Below, piece after piece: positions 1 through 12,091 of a stretch of 64,000 bases of DNA. The notes below the pieces were generated by a model that had not been told where the DNA came from, searched no databases, and saw nothing but the letters and a program-made list of their open reading frames with translations. The stretch comes from Simiduia aestuariiviva. Its GTDB lineage: Bacteria; Pseudomonadota; Gammaproteobacteria; Pseudomonadales; Cellvibrionaceae. Numbering within the stretch: the first letter of the stretch is position 1; every line of letters begins with the position of its first letter. The translations under genes and the position numbers were made by a program. The stretch is taken from positions 1 through 64,000 of the forward strand of contig NZ_JACHXZ010000005.1 in assembly GCF_014192475.1 (NCBI RefSeq). Reading direction: 5' to 3'.

Positions 1-183
1 ACTACTGACGTAACTGGCGCATGTGAGCTGCCAGAGGGCGTTGAGATGGTAATGCCAGGTGATAACGTTCAGATGACCGTTACCCTGATTGCACCTATCG
101 CTATGGAAGACGGTCTGCGTTTCGCGATTCGCGAAGGTGGCCGTACTGTTGGTGCCGGTGTTGTTGCAAAAATCATCGAGTAA
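1..183 (+). CDS. tuf: Elongation factor Tu, C-terminal end (partial)
   Basis: The open frame from base 1 to the TAA at 181-183 encodes the last 60 residues of EF-Tu, domain 3. It contains the characteristic MVMPGDNV segment and ends in [10 protein letters not shown]-Tu is the GTPase that delivers aminoacyl-tRNA to the ribosome. The N-terminal part lies outside the window. Its position directly before rpsJ is the usual one at the end of the str operon. Confidence 0.97.
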   Translation, partial: TTDVTGACELPEGVEMVMPGDNVQMTVTLIAPIAMEDGLRFAIREGGRTVGAGVVAKIIE

Positions 184-220
184 TCGGTGATTGCTGCCAG
201 CACCCTGGTGCTGATGGCCG

Positions 221-246
221 CATAGCCCTGCAGTTGCAGGGCTATG
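221..246 (+). terminator. Perfect 12-bp hairpin after tuf
   Basis: CATAGCCCTGCA pairs perfectly with TGCAGGGCTATG across a 2-nt centre. No T-run follows directly; a looser T-rich stretch starts about 15 nt later. It could be a weak terminator or attenuator ending the str operon, or a site of mRNA processing. Confidence 0.5.
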
Positions 247-310
247 TCGTTAGTTAAGTGTTTGTTTTTATTGATGATTTAGCTGTTTTGGCTGTTTTTT
301 CAACGAGCGC

Positions 311-719
<409 letters not shown>

Positions 720-822
720 TTAACATTGCTGCCTGCCCACTGGGGTGGTGCAGGTGTGTGTAACGCTCTGAAATGGGCGGCCATAGCGGGTAAAAGCCCC
801 GTACACCATTGAGGTTATTAAA

Positions 823-1467
823 ATGACAATAGGTATTGTCGGTCGCAAAAGCGGCATGACCCGTATCTTTACTGATGACGGTGTTTCTATTCCTGTCACT
901 GTGGTTGAGGTTGATCCCAACCGCATCACTCAGGTGAAGAGCGTCGAAACTGATGGTTACTCTGCTGTGCAGGTTACCTTGGGTTCGCGTCGCGCCTCAC
1001 GTGTTGTTAAATCTGCTGCTGGTCACTTTGCCAAAGCAAATACTGAAGCCGGTCGTGCTTTGTATGAGCTGCGCAATGACGGTGGCGAAGCTTTTGAAGT
1101 GGGTGCAGAAATCACTGTTACCGCTTTCGAAGTTGGTCAAATCGTAGATGTCACTGGTACCTCCAAGGGTAAAGGTTTTGCCGGCACGGTTAAGCGCTGG
1201 AATTTCCGCACCCAGGATGCCACCCACGGTAACTCCCTTTCTCATCGCGTCCCTGGCTCTATCGGCCAGTGCCAGACTCCTGGCCGCGTATTCAAAGGCA
1301 AAAAAATGACCGGCCACATGGGTGCTGAGCGTGTAACTGTTCAGAACTTGGAAGTGGTTAAGGTCGATGCAGAGCGTAATTTGCTGTTGATTAAAGGCGC
1401 TGTTCCCGGAGCTCCGGGTGGCGACGTTATCGTGCGTCCGGCTGTTAAAGCGCGCAGCAACGGCTAA
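823..1467 (+). CDS. rplC: 50S ribosomal protein L3
   Basis: The product is 214 aa and starts [17 protein letters not shown]3 reaches towards the peptidyl-transferase centre. The loop [18 protein letters not shown] is present; it corresponds to the segment carrying the glutamine methylated by PrmB in E. coli. Second gene of the S10 operon, 103 nt after rpsJ. Confidence 0.97.
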   Translation: MTIGIVGRKSGMTRIFTDDGVSIPVTVVEVDPNRITQVKSVETDGYSAVQVTLGSRRASRVVKSAAGHFAKANTEAGRALYELRNDGGEAFEVGAEITVTAFEVGQIVDVTGTSKGKGFAGTVKRWNFRTQDATHGNSLSHRVPGSIGQCQTPGRVFKGKKMTGHMGAERVTVQNLEVVKVDAERNLLLIKGAVPGAPGGDVIVRPAVKARSNG

Positions 1468-1487
1468 GTTTCCGAGGGGGATCGACC

Positions 1488-2102
1488 ATGGAATTGAATA
1501 TCACTACTCCAGCAGGCGCAAAAGGTACGGTTAACGTATCCGACGTAGCGTTTGCTCGTGAGTTTAATCAAGACTTGGTGCACCAGGCAGTTGTTGCTTA
1601 TATGGCAGCGGCGCGTCAGGGAACCAAGGCCCAGAAAACTCGTGCAGAGGTTTCTGGTGGTGGCGCCAAGCCTTGGCGTCAAAAAGGCACTGGTCGTGCG
1701 CGTGCGGGTACCACTCGTGGTCCGCTATGGCGTACTGGTGGCGTTACATTTGCCGCCAAGCCACGCAGTTTTGATCAGAAGCTGAACAAGAAAATGTACC
1801 GCGCTGCTATGCAGTGCATCATGTCTGAGCTCGCTCGTCAGGAGCGCTTGGTTGTGGTTGATAGCTTCGAGCTGGAAGCCCCAAAAACCAAGGCTTTGGT
1901 GGGTCAGTTGGCGCAATACAATCTTTCTGATGTATTGATCGTAACTGAAGAGCTGAACATGAATCTTTATCTTGCAGCGCGCAACCTGCATAAAGTTGAT
2001 GTGCGTGATGCTGAGGGTGTAGACCCTGTTAGCTTAATCCGCTTCGACAAGGTTGTGGTCACTGTGCCTGCGCTGAAGAAGCTTGAGGAGATGCTGGGAT
2101 GA
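1488..2102 (+). CDS. rplD: 50S ribosomal protein L4
   Basis: The product is 204 aa with the L4 extended loop ([18 protein letters not shown]), which lines the nascent-peptide tunnel. In E. coli L4 is also the autogenous repressor of this operon; whether that applies here cannot be read from the sequence. The stop codon overlaps the rplW start by 4 nt (ATGA), pointing to translational coupling. Confidence 0.97.
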   Translation: MELNITTPAGAKGTVNVSDVAFAREFNQDLVHQAVVAYMAAARQGTKAQKTRAEVSGGGAKPWRQKGTGRARAGTTRGPLWRTGGVTFAAKPRSFDQKLNKKMYRAAMQCIMSELARQERLVVVDSFELEAPKTKALVGQLAQYNLSDVLIVTEELNMNLYLAARNLHKVDVRDAEGVDPVSLIRFDKVVVTVPALKKLEEMLG

Positions 2103-2392
2103 ACCAAGAACGCATGTATAAAGTGTTGCTCGGTCCGGTAATTTCTGAAAAAGCTGCCGGTGCTGGTGAACAAGATCAGGTGGTTTTCAAGGTGCTTCCG
2201 AGCGCTGAGAAAGCTGAGATTAAAGCCGCTGTCGAAAAGCTCTTCAATGTAAAAGTTGAAGGTGTTCGTACCATTAATGTGAAGGGTAAAACCAAACGCA
2301 CTAAGCACGGTATGGGCCAAAAGAGCGATTGGAAAAAGGCTTACGTACGTCTCGAGCAGGGTCAAGACATTGACTTTGCAGTAGCAGAGTAA
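2099..2392 (+). CDS. rplW: 50S ribosomal protein L23
   Basis: The product is 97 aa ([19 protein letters not shown]). L23 sits at the tunnel exit and is the docking site for trigger factor and SRP. The gene overlaps rplD by 4 nt. Confidence 0.96.
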   Translation: MNQERMYKVLLGPVISEKAAGAGEQDQVVFKVLPSAEKAEIKAAVEKLFNVKVEGVRTINVKGKTKRTKHGMGQKSDWKKAYVRLEQGQDIDFAVAE

Positions 2393-2405
2393 GGGGATTG
2401 TTGAG

Positions 2406-3233
<828 letters not shown>

Positions 3234-3263
3234 TCGCGCGACTTAGCTGATAGGGGAATTGCA

Positions 3264-3542
3264 GTGCCACGTTCACTGAAGAAAGGTCCTTTCATCGATC
3301 TTCACCTGTTGAAGAAGGTCGAAGCAGCGATCGAAAAGAATGATCGTCGTCCAGTTAAAACCTGGTCGCGTCGTTCGATGATCATGCCAGATATGGTTGG
3401 TCTGACGATTGCTGTGCACAACGGGCGTCAACACGTTCCGGTTCTGGTCAACGAAGAAATGGTTGGTCATAAGCTGGGCGAATTCGCCGCCACTCGTACT
3501 TACCGCGGTCATATCGCGGATAAGAAAGCGAAGAAGCGCTAA
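3264..3542 (+). CDS. rpsS: 30S ribosomal protein S19
   Basis: The product is 92 aa ([19 protein letters not shown]). The start codon is GTG at 3264, preceded by AGGGGAA at 3252-3258. S19 forms a complex with S13 in the 30S head. Confidence 0.97.
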   Translation: MPRSLKKGPFIDLHLLKKVEAAIEKNDRRPVKTWSRRSMIMPDMVGLTIAVHNGRQHVPVLVNEEMVGHKLGEFAATRTYRGHIADKKAKKR

Positions 3543-3557
3543 TTTGAGGTTATGACG

Positions 3558-3890
3558 ATGGAAGTAGCAGCAAAATTACGCGGCGCTCGCTTATCGGCGC
3601 AGAAAGCTCGACTGGTCGCCGACCAGATTCGTGGCAAGGCCGTAGATGAAGCTCTCGACATTCTGGCGTTCAGCCCTAAAAAAGGCGCCGCCATTATTAA
3701 GAAAGTTTTGGAATCTGCGATTGCTAACGCAGAGCACAACGACGGTGCTGATGTGGACGAGTTGAAAGTTTCTACGATCTTTGTTGATGAAGGTCTGACA
3801 ATGAAGCGTATTCAGCCTCGTGCTAAAGGTCGCGCAGACCGCATTATGAAGCGCACCTGCCACATTACCGTTAAAGTAGCAGACAAGTAA
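3558..3890 (+). CDS. rplV: 50S ribosomal protein L22
   Basis: The product is 110 aa, matching the family length, when started at the ATG at 3558 ([19 protein letters not shown]). An ATG two codons upstream (3552) is only 2 nt from the GAGG at 3546-3549, whereas 3558 has 8-nt spacing. L22 contributes a beta hairpin to the exit tunnel. Confidence 0.96.
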   Translation: MEVAAKLRGARLSAQKARLVADQIRGKAVDEALDILAFSPKKGAAIIKKVLESAIANAEHNDGADVDELKVSTIFVDEGLTMKRIQPRAKGRADRIMKRTCHITVKVADK

Positions 3891-3903
3891 GAGAGCAGGC
3901 GTT

Positions 3904-4581
3904 ATGGGTCAGAAAGTACATCCGACAGGTATTCGTCTGGGTATCGTTAAGAAGCATACTTCTGTTTGGTATGCCGGTAGTGATGAATACGCAGATAAGC
4001 TTTACACCGATTTGAAAGTGCGTGAGTACATTCAAAAGGAGCTTGCACATGCGTCTGTTAGTCGCATTGATATCGAGCGTCCTGCGAATACTGCTCGCGT
4101 TACCATCCACACTGCCCGTCCAGGCATTGTGATCGGTAAAAAAGGCGAAGACGTTGAAAAGTTGCGCAGTGCAATCACCGCCAAAATGGGCGTGCCTGTG
4201 CACATCAACATCGAAGAAATCCGCAAGCCTGATCTGGATGCGGCTCTGGTAGCACAAAGTGTTGCACAACAGTTGGAGCGTCGTGTGATGTTCCGTCGCG
4301 CTATGAAGCGCGTTGTGCAAAACGCCATGCGCCAGGGTGCTGAAGGTATCAAGGTACAGGTTGGCGGTCGTTTAGGCGGTGCAGAAATTGCTCGTTCTGA
4401 ATGGTATCGCGAAGGTCGTGTGCCGTTGCACACCCTGCGTGCTGACATTGACTACGCCACTGCCGAGGCGAAAACCACTTACGGCATCATTGGCGTGAAA
4501 GTATGGATCTTCAAGGGCGAAGTTTTGGGTGGTGAAGCACCCGTAGAAACTCCAGCGCCTAAGAAGAAGTCTTCTAAGTAA
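3904..4581 (+). CDS. rpsC: 30S ribosomal protein S3
   Basis: The product is 225 aa. It contains a KH domain with the [15 protein letters not shown] motif (about residues 74-88) and the C-terminal S3 domain with [19 protein letters not shown]3 lines the mRNA entry channel and takes part in its helicase activity. Confidence 0.97.
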   Translation: MGQKVHPTGIRLGIVKKHTSVWYAGSDEYADKLYTDLKVREYIQKELAHASVSRIDIERPANTARVTIHTARPGIVIGKKGEDVEKLRSAITAKMGVPVHINIEEIRKPDLDAALVAQSVAQQLERRVMFRRAMKRVVQNAMRQGAEGIKVQVGGRLGGAEIARSEWYREGRVPLHTLRADIDYATAEAKTTYGIIGVKVWIFKGEVLGGEAPVETPAPKKKSSK

Positions 4582-4593
4582 GGGGTACGCAAG

Positions 4594-5007
4594 ATGCTGC
4601 AACCGAAGCGTACAAAGTTTCGTAAGCAAATGAAGGGCCGCAACCGCGGCTTGGCCCAGCGTGGCTCCAAGGTTAGCTTTGGCGAATTTGGCTTAAAAGC
4701 CATCGGTCGTGGTCGCATCACTGCTCGTCAGATTGAAGCGGCTCGTCGTGCGATGACTCGTCACATTAAACGTGGCGGTAAGATCTGGATCCGTGTGTTC
4801 CCAGACAAGCCAATTACCGAAAAGCCCTTGGAAGTACGTCAGGGTAAAGGTAAGGGTAACGTTGAATACTGGGTAGCTCAGATTCAACCAGGCAAGGTGT
4901 TGTATGAGATGGAAGGTGTATCCGAGCAACTGGCTCGCGAAGCCTTCGCTCTGGCTGCAGCCAAACTGCCGCTGACTACAACTTTCGTTAAGCGTACGGT
5001 GATGTAA
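4594..5007 (+). CDS. rplP: 50S ribosomal protein L16
   Basis: The product is 137 aa ([19 protein letters not shown]). L16 is a late assembly protein near the A-site tRNA. The last base of its stop codon is the first base of the rpmC start (TAATG), so the two genes are probably coupled in translation. Confidence 0.97.
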   Translation: MLQPKRTKFRKQMKGRNRGLAQRGSKVSFGEFGLKAIGRGRITARQIEAARRAMTRHIKRGGKIWIRVFPDKPITEKPLEVRQGKGKGNVEYWVAQIQPGKVLYEMEGVSEQLAREAFALAAAKLPLTTTFVKRTVM

Positions 5008-5198
5008 TGAAAACTTCAGAACTCCGCGAAAAATCAGTTCAAGAGCTGAATGCGGCGCTGTTGGATGAGCTTCAGGCTCAGTTCAAGCTCCGTATGCAGG
5101 CGGCCACTGGCCAACTGAGTCAGACTCATCTGTTGAAGAAAGCTCGTCGCGACATCGCACGTATCAAGACAGTGCTGACCGAAAAGGCAGGTAATTAA
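5007..5198 (+). CDS. rpmC: 50S ribosomal protein L29
   Basis: The product is 63 aa, helical, with the typical N-terminus [20 protein letters not shown]29 lies beside L23 at the tunnel exit. The gene overlaps rplP by 1 nt and precedes rpsQ by 2 nt. Confidence 0.96.
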   Translation: MKTSELREKSVQELNAALLDELQAQFKLRMQAATGQLSQTHLLKKARRDIARIKTVLTEKAGN

Positions 5199-5200
5199 CA

Positions 5201-5467
5201 ATGGATCAGGCAAATAAAACTGCGCGTACGCTGACTGGTAAAGTTGTTAGCGACAAGATGGACAAGTCCATTGTTGTGCTGATTGAGCGTCGCGAAAAGC
5301 ACCCGATTTACGGCAAGTATGTAAGTAAGTCGTCTAAGTTGAAGGCTCATGATGAGAAAAACGAGTGCAAGATTGGTGACCTGGTCACCATCGCTGAATC
5401 TCGTCCTCTCTCGAAAACTAAGTCTTGGGCTTTAGTTAAAATTGAAGAGCGCGCTGCTGAAATTTAA
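5201..5467 (+). CDS. rpsQ: 30S ribosomal protein S17
   Basis: The product is 88 aa with an S17 OB fold ([28 protein letters not shown]). It is a primary 16S rRNA binder. It is the last gene of the S10 operon in the classical E. coli division. Confidence 0.97.
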   Translation: MDQANKTARTLTGKVVSDKMDKSIVVLIERREKHPIYGKYVSKSSKLKAHDEKNECKIGDLVTIAESRPLSKTKSWALVKIEERAAEI

Positions 5468-5504
5468 TTCAGTAACGCTCGATTAAGAGTTTCGGAGACG
5501 GACC

Positions 5505-5873
5505 ATGATTCAAACTGAATCCTACTTAGAAGTGGCTGACAACAGTGGTGCTCGCCGCGTTATGTGTATCAAGGTGCTGGGCGGTTCACATCGTCGTTAT
5601 GCATCTGTTGGTGACATCATCAAGGTCACCGTGAAGGAAGCCATTCCTCGCGGTAAGGTCAAAAAGGGTCAAGTGATGAAGGCTGTCGTAGTGCGCACTA
5701 AAAAAGGTGTTCGCCGCCCAGACGGATCGCTGATCAAATTTGATGACAACGCAGCTGTACTACTTAACAACCAAGACGCTCCTATCGGCACTCGTATTTT
5801 TGGGCCGGTAACTCGTGAGCTTCGCGGTGACAAGTTTATGAAAATCATTTCTCTGGCACCTGAAGTACTGTAA
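5505..5873 (+). CDS. rplN: 50S ribosomal protein L14
   Basis: The product is 122 aa ([20 protein letters not shown]). L14 forms intersubunit bridges and is the target of the silencing factor RsfS. It is the first gene of the spc operon by E. coli convention. The 37-nt gap after rpsQ shows no obvious promoter, so S10 and spc may be co-transcribed. Confidence 0.97.
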   Translation: MIQTESYLEVADNSGARRVMCIKVLGGSHRRYASVGDIIKVTVKEAIPRGKVKKGQVMKAVVVRTKKGVRRPDGSLIKFDDNAAVLLNNQDAPIGTRIFGPVTRELRGDKFMKIISLAPEVL

Positions 5874-5908
5874 GTACAGGCCAGAGTCAGAGAATCGAGG
5901 ACAGGCAA

Positions 5909-6226
5909 ATGCGTAAGATCAAACGTGATGACGAAGTGGTTGTTATCGCCGGGCGCGATAAGGGCAAGCGTGGCAAAGTTGTGCGCGTACTGGCCGACAA
6001 TCGTTTGGTTGTTTCAGGTATAAACATGATCAAGAAGCACCAGAAGCCGAACCCGCAATTGCAGGTTCCTGGTGGGATCATTGAAAAAGAGGCTCCGATT
6101 CAGGTTTCTAATGTTGCAATCTTTAATGCTGCAACACAGAAAGCAGATCGCGTAGGCTTCAAAATTCTCGAAGACGGGAAGAAGATTCGCGTCTTTAAAT
6201 CCAGCGGCGAAGCCGTAGACGCATAA
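5909..6226 (+). CDS. rplX: 50S ribosomal protein L24
   Basis: The product is 105 aa with the N-terminal KOW motif ([19 protein letters not shown]). L24 starts 50S assembly by binding the 5' region of 23S rRNA. Confidence 0.97.
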   Translation: MRKIKRDDEVVVIAGRDKGKRGKVVRVLADNRLVVSGINMIKKHQKPNPQLQVPGGIIEKEAPIQVSNVAIFNAATQKADRVGFKILEDGKKIRVFKSSGEAVDA

Positions 6227-6244
6227 GCAGACCAGGTAGCAGAA

Positions 6245-6784
6245 ATGGCTAGGCTGAAAGATCTTTACAAAAAAGAAATCGCGCCCAAGCTCAAGCAAGA
6301 GCTGGGACTGGCGAATGTGATGGAAATTCCACGCATCACCAAAATCACTCTTAACATGGGTGTAGGTGAAGCGGTTGGCGACAAAAAAGTGCTTGAGCAC
6401 GCTGTTGCCAACTTGGAGCAAATTGCGGGTCAGAAGGTAGTAATTACCAAGAGCCGTAAATCCATTGCTGGTTTTAAAATTCGTGATGGTTGGCCCATCG
6501 GCTGTAAGGTAACCCTGCGTCAGGATCGTATGTACGAATTCCTCGATCGCTTGGTTTCCATCGCGATCCCACGTATCCGTGACTTCCGTGGCGTAAGCCC
6601 TAAGCAGTTTGACGGTCGTGGTAACTTCTCTATGGGCGTTACTGAGCAGATCATTTTCCCGGAAATCGATTACGATAAAATCGATAAAATCCGCGGTCTT
6701 GATATCTGTATCACTACTACCGCTCGTAACGATGAGGAAGGTCGCGCGCTGTTAAAAGCGTTCAACTTCCCGTTCAAAGGATAA
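6245..6784 (+). CDS. rplE: 50S ribosomal protein L5
   Basis: The product is 179 aa, the normal length. It contains [17 protein letters not shown] and [20 protein letters not shown], both typical of L5. L5 binds 5S rRNA in the central protuberance and contacts S13. Confidence 0.97.
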   Translation: MARLKDLYKKEIAPKLKQELGLANVMEIPRITKITLNMGVGEAVGDKKVLEHAVANLEQIAGQKVVITKSRKSIAGFKIRDGWPIGCKVTLRQDRMYEFLDRLVSIAIPRIRDFRGVSPKQFDGRGNFSMGVTEQIIFPEIDYDKIDKIRGLDICITTTARNDEEGRALLKAFNFPFKG

Positions 6785-6794
6785 GGGTAGGACT

Positions 6795-7100
6795 ATGGCC
6801 AAGAAATCTATGATTGCACGCGAATTAAAGCGTACAAAAACAGTAGCCAAATTCGCTGCCAAGCGTGCCGAGCTGAAAGCTATTATCAGTAGCACAGCAT
6901 CCTCTGACGAGGAAGTATGGGACGCACAGCAGAAACTGCAGGCTATGCCACGTGATGCCAGCCCTAGTCGTCAACAGCGTCGCTGTCGTCTGACTGGTCG
7001 CCCGCACGCTGTATACCGCAAGTTCGGCCTGTGCCGTAACAAGTTGCGTGAAGCAGCCATGCGCGGTGACGTGCCTGGTCTGGTTAAATCTAGCTGGTAA
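6795..7100 (+). CDS. rpsN: 30S ribosomal protein S14, long zinc-free form
   Basis: The product is 101 aa, the long C-minus type that lacks the CxxC zinc motif of short S14. It ends in the conserved [19 protein letters not shown]14 is in the 30S head. Confidence 0.97.
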   Translation: MAKKSMIARELKRTKTVAKFAAKRAELKAIISSTASSDEEVWDAQQKLQAMPRDASPSRQQRRCRLTGRPHAVYRKFGLCRNKLREAAMRGDVPGLVKSSW

Positions 7101-7129
7101 TAGACGGCTGTTTTCAGGAGCAGAATCCA

Positions 7130-7522
7130 ATGAGTATGCAAGATCCTTTGGCAGATATGCTGACCCGCGTTCGAAATGCGCAAATGGTTGGTAAGCCAAG
7201 CGTAACCATGCCGTCTTCCAACTTGAAGGCAAGCGTTGCACGCGTGCTGCAAGAAGAAGGCTATATTACAGGTTTTTCTGTAAGCGAAGGCGTCAAGCCA
7301 GAGCTGACTGTTGATCTGAAATATTACGAAGGTAAGCCAGTAATTGCTGAGCTTGACCGTGTAAGCCGTCCAGGCCTACGTAATTATGCTGGTAAGGATG
7401 AGCTGCCTTCGGTCCGTGGTGGACTGGGTGTAGCGATCGTTTCTACCAGTAAAGGTGTTATGACCGACCGCGCAGCGCGTGCTGCTGGCGTGGGCGGTGA
7501 AGTGCTCTGCACTGTATTCTAA
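7130..7522 (+). CDS. rpsH: 30S ribosomal protein S8
   Basis: The product is 130 aa ([19 protein letters not shown]) with the C-terminal [11 protein letters not shown]. In E. coli S8 is the autogenous repressor of the spc operon; a corresponding mRNA structure near rplE was not examined. Confidence 0.97.
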   Translation: MSMQDPLADMLTRVRNAQMVGKPSVTMPSSNLKASVARVLQEEGYITGFSVSEGVKPELTVDLKYYEGKPVIAELDRVSRPGLRNYAGKDELPSVRGGLGVAIVSTSKGVMTDRAARAAGVGGEVLCTVF

Positions 7523-7534
7523 CGGGAAGTCGTC

Positions 7535-8068
7535 ATGTCACGAGTTGCAAAAAGTCCGGTTGAAATACCTGCTGGCGTTGATGTTAGCCTGAAAGGCCAA
7601 GACATCACTATTAAAGGCAAGCAAGGTACATTGGCACTCGCGGTCCACACTGCTGTGGAAGTAAAGCAGGACGGTAACGTTCTGACTTTCGCGCCGCGCG
7701 ACAACGCCAAGCAGTCCAATGCGCAAGCGGGCACCGCCCGTGCGCTGGTAAATAACATGGTTAAGGGTGTTACTGAAGGCTTCGAAAAGAAGCTGACCTT
7801 GATCGGTGTTGGTTACCGTGCGAAAGCATCTGGAAACACTGTAAACCTGACGTTGGGCTTTTCTCACCCTATTGATTACACCTTACCGGAAGGTGTAAAG
7901 GCTGAGACCCCTAGTCAGACCGAAGTAGTACTAAAGAGCGCCGACAAGCAATTGCTTGGTCAGGTTGCCTCTGAGATTCGCGCATTCCGTCCACCAGAGC
8001 CTTACAAAGGCAAGGGTGTTCGCTATAGCGACGAAAACGTACTACGTAAAGAAGCTAAGAAGAAGTAG
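7535..8068 (+). CDS. rplF: 50S ribosomal protein L6
   Basis: The product is 177 aa with the two-copy L6 fold and the signature [16 protein letters not shown] near the C-terminus. L6 lies near the sarcin-ricin loop. Confidence 0.97.
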   Translation: MSRVAKSPVEIPAGVDVSLKGQDITIKGKQGTLALAVHTAVEVKQDGNVLTFAPRDNAKQSNAQAGTARALVNNMVKGVTEGFEKKLTLIGVGYRAKASGNTVNLTLGFSHPIDYTLPEGVKAETPSQTEVVLKSADKQLLGQVASEIRAFRPPEPYKGKGVRYSDENVLRKEAKKK

Positions 8069-8077
8069 GGCTAGGTT

Positions 8078-8428
8078 ATGAGCGACAAGAAAATTGCTCG
8101 TCAGCGTCGTGCTCGCCGTGCTCGTGCGAAAATCGCCGAGCTCAAAGTGACTCGCTTGACGATTCATCGCACTCCCCGCCACATCTACGCCCAGATTATT
8201 TCTGGCGAAGGCGCCAAAGTGCTGGCTTGCGCATCAACTCTGGATAAGAGCTTGCGTGAAGGTAAGACAGGCAACGTAGAAGCCGCCAAGGCTGTTGGCA
8301 GTCTGATCGCTGAGCGTGCGAAAGCCGCTGGCGTGACCCAAGTAGCGTTCGATCGCAGTGGTTTCAAATACCACGGTCGAATTAAAGCATTGGCCGACGC
8401 CGCGCGTGAAGCCGGCCTGGAATTCTAA
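8078..8428 (+). CDS. rplR: 50S ribosomal protein L18
   Basis: The product is 116 aa. It has the basic N-terminus of L18 and ends [19 protein letters not shown]. It binds 5S rRNA together with L5. Confidence 0.97.
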   Translation: MSDKKIARQRRARRARAKIAELKVTRLTIHRTPRHIYAQIISGEGAKVLACASTLDKSLREGKTGNVEAAKAVGSLIAERAKAAGVTQVAFDRSGFKYHGRIKALADAAREAGLEF

Positions 8429-8438
8429 AGGTTGAATC

Positions 8439-8948
8439 ATGGCTTACGATCAAAAAGACAAAGCTAACTCTGAAGGCTTACAAGAGAAGTTGGTTCAGGT
8501 TAACCGTGTTGCTAAAACCGTAAAGGGCGGCCGCATTTTCGCGTTCACCGCGCTGACAGTGGTAGGTGACGGCAATGGTAAAGTAGGCTTCGGCCGTGGC
8601 AAGGCGCGTGAAGTGCCAATCGCCATTCAGAAGGCTATGGAAGCTGCCCGTCGCAACATGATCCAAGTTGAGCTGAATGGTGATACCATCCAGTACCCAA
8701 CGAAGGGTCGTCACGGTGGCTCAAAAGTTTACATGCAGCCTGCTTCGCAAGGTACTGGTGTTATCGCCGGTGGTGCAATGCGCGCTGTATTAGAAATTGC
8801 TGGCGTCCAAAACATTCTGTCAAAGTGCTACGGCTCTACCAACCCGGTAAACGTTGTGCGTGCGACATTTGATGCGCTGAAGGCCATGGTTTCTCCGGAA
8901 TCCGTCGCTGCCAAGCGTGGCAAAAGTGTTGAAGACATTTTGGGCTAA
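8439..8948 (+). CDS. rpsE: 30S ribosomal protein S5
   Basis: The product is 169 aa with the N-terminal double-stranded-RNA-binding-like domain ([19 protein letters not shown]) and the S5 C-terminal domain. S5 affects decoding accuracy at the S4-S5 interface. Confidence 0.97.
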   Translation: MAYDQKDKANSEGLQEKLVQVNRVAKTVKGGRIFAFTALTVVGDGNGKVGFGRGKAREVPIAIQKAMEAARRNMIQVELNGDTIQYPTKGRHGGSKVYMQPASQGTGVIAGGAMRAVLEIAGVQNILSKCYGSTNPVNVVRATFDALKAMVSPESVAAKRGKSVEDILG

Positions 8949-8983
8949 CGCCTGGGATATAGAACTGAGAATTCGGAACGACC

Positions 8984-9169
8984 ATGGCTAAGAAAACTGT
9001 CAAAGTGACTCAGGTGAAAAGCTCAATCGGCCGCCTGAAGAACCACCAGGCTTGCTTGAAAGGTCTGGGGCTGCGTCGCATCGGTCACACCGTAGAGGTG
9101 GAAGACACGCCTGCGGTACGTGGAATGATTAACAAAGTGACCTATATGGTCCAGGTAGAGGGAGAGTAA
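8984..9169 (+). CDS. rpmD: 50S ribosomal protein L30
   Basis: The product is 61 aa ([20 protein letters not shown]), typical of bacterial L30. It is 2 nt from rplO. Confidence 0.96.
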   Translation: MAKKTVKVTQVKSSIGRLKNHQACLKGLGLRRIGHTVEVEDTPAVRGMINKVTYMVQVEGE

Positions 9170-9171
9170 GC

Positions 9172-9606
9172 ATGCGTTTGAATACTCTAAGCCCCAACCC
9201 CGGTCGCGTTCACTCCAAGAAGCGCGTAGGTCGCGGTATTGGTAGTGGGTTAGGCAAGACTGCTGGTCGCGGTCACAAGGGTTTGAAATCCCGTTCAGGC
9301 GGTAGTGTTCGTCCAGGCTTCGAAGGCGGTCAAATGCCTTTGCAGAAGCGTCTGCCAAAATTTGGTTTCACCTCACGTATCGGTCGCGTAACTGCTGAGA
9401 TTCGTTTGGCTGAGCTGAACAAGGTAGAAGGCGAGATTGTAGATTTGGATGCGCTGAAGCGTGCTGATATCATCGGCACCAACATCAAGCGCGCCAAGAT
9501 CATGCTGTCTGGCGAGCTGACTAAAGCAGTAACTGTAAAAGGTTTGGCTGTGACCAAGGGTGCCAAGGCTGCAATTGAAGCCGCTGGCGGTAAAGTAGAA
9601 GAATAA
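9172..9606 (+). CDS. rplO: 50S ribosomal protein L15
   Basis: The product is 144 aa with the glycine- and arginine-rich N-terminus of L15 ([18 protein letters not shown]). It is a late-binding 50S protein and directly precedes secY. Confidence 0.97.
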   Translation: MRLNTLSPNPGRVHSKKRVGRGIGSGLGKTAGRGHKGLKSRSGGSVRPGFEGGQMPLQKRLPKFGFTSRIGRVTAEIRLAELNKVEGEIVDLDALKRADIIGTNIKRAKIMLSGELTKAVTVKGLAVTKGAKAAIEAAGGKVEE

Positions 9607-9618
9607 GACGAGGTCCCA

Positions 9619-10935
9619 ATGGCGAGTAATCTGCCATTAGGAAATCAGAAGGGATTAGGCGAGCTTTGGGCTCGCCTTCGTTTTCTGTTTCTGGCTATTG
9701 TGGTTTACCGGATAGGGACTCACATCCCTGTACCGGGCTTGGATCCAGATCGTCTGGCGAGCCTGTTTAATCAAAACCAAGGCACCATCTTGGGTTTGTT
9801 TAACATGTTCTCTGGCGGTGCACTCGAGCGCATGAGTATTTTGGCGTTGGGCATTATGCCCTACATCTCCGCCTCTATTATCATGCAGCTGATGACGGCG
9901 GTGACGCCTTCGTTGGAGCAGCTCAAGAAGGAGGGTGACGCAGGTCGCCGCAAAATCAGTCAGTACACTCGTTACTTCACAGTAATGTTGGCGACCTTCC
10001 AAGGTATAGCCATGGCCGTCGGTTTTTCCGGCCAGGCGTACGGTGGCGAGCCAGGATTCAGCTTCTACTTCATTGCTGTCGTGTCGTTGGTAACCGGCGC
10101 GGTATTCATGATGTGGTTAGGCGAGCAGGTAACAGAGCGCGGTATCGGTAATGGTATTTCCATGCTGATCTTCGCAGGTATTGTGGCCGGTTTGCCAAGT
10201 GCGGTGGGGCAGGCGTTTGAGAGCTCACGTCAGGGCGACCTTCACATCCTGATGCTGCTGGCGATCACCTTCCTTGCGATATTGATTGTTTGGTTTGTGG
10301 TGCGTGTAGAGCGCGGTCAGCGTCGTATCACTGTAAACTACGCCAAGCGTCAGCAAGGGCGTCAGGCAATGCCAGCACAAAGCAGCCACTTGCCACTGAA
10401 AGTGAATATGGCGGGCGTAATTCCCCCCATTTTCGCGAGTAGCCTGTTGCTGTTCCCGGCGTCAATCTCCAGTTGGTTCGGACAGGGAGAGGGCGCGGGT
10501 GCGGAATTCCTGCAGGAGCTAGCGCTGGCCATTGGTCCAGGGCAGCCACTGAACTTTGTACTGTTTGCTGGCATGATCATCTTTTTCTGCTTCTTCTATA
10601 CAGCGTTGATGTTCAACCCTAAAGAAGTCGCGGACAATTTGAAAAAGTCTGGTGCTTACATTCCGGGCATACGCCCTGGAGATCAGTCCGCTAAGTACAT
10701 TGATTCGGTACTTACACGCCTGACTGTCGTAGGTGCACTGTACATGGCGGCTGTGTGTTTATTACCGCAGTTCCTGATTGTTGCAACGAATGTTCCCTTC
10801 TATTTAGGTGGAACGTCATTGTTGATTGTGGTCGTGGTGGTTATGGACTTTATGTCACAAGTTCAGGCCCATTTAATGTCTCATCAGTACGATTCACTGA
10901 TGAAGAAATCCAACTTGAAGAGTGTCGGCCGCTAG
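9619..10935 (+). CDS. secY: Protein translocase channel SecY
   Basis: The product is 438 aa, normal length, with about ten hydrophobic segments. Recognisable landmarks are the TM1-plug region after the cytoplasmic N-terminus, [15 protein letters not shown] (TM2) and [15 protein letters not shown] (TM7). SecY forms the inner-membrane channel of SecYEG. Exported proteins in this window, such as the curli subunits and lipoproteins, would pass through it. Confidence 0.98.
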   Translation: MASNLPLGNQKGLGELWARLRFLFLAIVVYRIGTHIPVPGLDPDRLASLFNQNQGTILGLFNMFSGGALERMSILALGIMPYISASIIMQLMTAVTPSLEQLKKEGDAGRRKISQYTRYFTVMLATFQGIAMAVGFSGQAYGGEPGFSFYFIAVVSLVTGAVFMMWLGEQVTERGIGNGISMLIFAGIVAGLPSAVGQAFESSRQGDLHILMLLAITFLAILIVWFVVRVERGQRRITVNYAKRQQGRQAMPAQSSHLPLKVNMAGVIPPIFASSLLLFPASISSWFGQGEGAGAEFLQELALAIGPGQPLNFVLFAGMIIFFCFFYTALMFNPKEVADNLKKSGAYIPGIRPGDQSAKYIDSVLTRLTVVGALYMAAVCLLPQFLIVATNVPFYLGGTSLLIVVVVVMDFMSQVQAHLMSHQYDSLMKKSNLKSVGR

Positions 10936-10964
10936 GGTCGGGGCTGATTTAAGCGAGGTAGAAA

Positions 10965-11081
10965 ATGAAAGTTCGTGCTTCAGTTAAGAAAGTTTGCCGC
11001 AACTGTAAAATGGTTAAGCGCAACGGTGTTCTGCGGGTAATCTGCAGTGTTGAGCCGCGCCACAAGCAGCGTCAGGGCTAA
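10965..11081 (+). CDS. rpmJ: 50S ribosomal protein L36
   Basis: This 38-aa frame starts [20 protein letters not shown] and ends EPRHKQRQG. It carries the zinc-ribbon residues Cys11, Cys14, Cys27 and His33, so it is the zinc-binding form. GAGG lies at 10955-10958 before the ATG. It is the last gene of the spc operon. Confidence 0.96.
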   Translation: MKVRASVKKVCRNCKMVKRNGVLRVICSVEPRHKQRQG

Positions 11082-11162
11082 TTTTCGTCTGAGCCCTAGG
11101 GCTTGGACAACCCACGACAGCACCATTTGAGGGCTGTTTTGGGATAGGGGGCGTTGACTGTC

Positions 11163-11184
11163 GCCCGGGGAGTAATCCCCGGGC
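11163..11184 (+). terminator. Hairpin between the spc and alpha operons
   Basis: GCCCGGGG and CCCCGGGC form a perfect 8-bp stem with a 6-nt loop (AGTAAT). Only a weak T-rich stretch follows (11187-11195). It may terminate or attenuate spc transcription or shield the rpmJ 3' end. Confidence 0.5.
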
Positions 11185-11186
11185 TA

Positions 11187-11215
11187 TTGCATTTTGCTGG
11201 TATATTCGCTATCCT
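11187..11215 (+). promoter_or_regulatory. Candidate sigma-70 promoter of the alpha operon
   Basis: A TTGCAT box (11187-11192) lies 17 nt before TATCCT (11210-11215). The placement, right after the intergenic hairpin and about 70 nt before rpsM, suits an alpha-operon promoter. The remaining leader could hold an S4-binding structure as in E. coli; this was not folded. Confidence 0.4.
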
Positions 11216-11290
11216 GCCGCGCCTTTTGGTGTGGTGGGTGGCGTGTATTGCTGTCAACGCTACAATTTTATGCTTTATGGAGTAAATTGA

Positions 11291-11647
11291 ATGGCCCGTA
11301 TTGCTGGTGTCAACATACCAGATAACAAACATGCGGTTATCTCCTTGACCTACGTGTTCGGCATTGGTCGTACCACAGCTCAGCAAATTTTAGCTGAGAC
11401 TGGTATTGCTGAAACGACCAAGGTTGGCGAGTTGTCCGAAGAACAATTGGATGTGCTGCGTGGTGAAGTCACCAAGCGTACTGTGGAAGGCGATCTGCGT
11501 CGTGAAATCAACATGAACATCAAGCGATTGATGGATCTGGGTTGTTTCCGCGGTCTACGTCACCGTCGCAATCTGCCCGTACACGGTCAGCGCACCAAGA
11601 CAAACGCCCGCACCCGTAAGGGTCCGCGCAAGCCAATCAAGAAGTAA
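11291..11647 (+). CDS. rpsM: 30S ribosomal protein S13
   Basis: The product is 118 aa ([19 protein letters not shown]) with the C-terminal [21 protein letters not shown]13 lies in the 30S head and contacts the P-site tRNA and L5. First gene of the alpha operon. Confidence 0.97.
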   Translation: MARIAGVNIPDNKHAVISLTYVFGIGRTTAQQILAETGIAETTKVGELSEEQLDVLRGEVTKRTVEGDLRREINMNIKRLMDLGCFRGLRHRRNLPVHGQRTKTNARTRKGPRKPIKK

Positions 11648-11686
11648 TTGGCTTTTCGGTAACCAAAGGTTTAGGAAGAGATTGCT

Positions 11687-12079
11687 ATGGCCAAGCCAAG
11701 TAATAAGACTGTTCGCAAGAAAGTCAAAAAGACCGTGGTTGATGGTGTTGCCCACATCCATGCTTCTTTTAACAACACGATTGTGACCATCACTGACCGT
11801 CAGGGTAACACCCTTTCATGGGCGACTGCCGGTGGTTCAGGTTTCCGTGGTTCACGTAAAAGTACGCCCTTCGCTGCTCAGGTAGCTGCTGAGCGTGCTG
11901 GTCAGGCTGCGCAAGAATACGGCTTGAAGAACCTCGACGTGGAAGTAAAGGGCCCAGGCCCAGGCCGCGAATCTGCTGTTCGCGCGCTTAATAATGTTGG
12001 CTACAAAATCACCAACATCGTAGACGTCACGCCGATTCCACACAACGGCTGCCGTCCTTCCAAGAAGCGTCGCGTTTAA
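11687..12079 (+). CDS. rpsK: 30S ribosomal protein S11
   Basis: The product is 130 aa. It contains [18 protein letters not shown] and ends with the basic CRPSKKRRV tail. S11 is on the 30S platform. Confidence 0.97.
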   Translation: MAKPSNKTVRKKVKKTVVDGVAHIHASFNNTIVTITDRQGNTLSWATAGGSGFRGSRKSTPFAAQVAAERAGQAAQEYGLKNLDVEVKGPGPGRESAVRALNNVGYKITNIVDVTPIPHNGCRPSKKRRV

Positions 12080-12091
12080 GGGGACTGAACA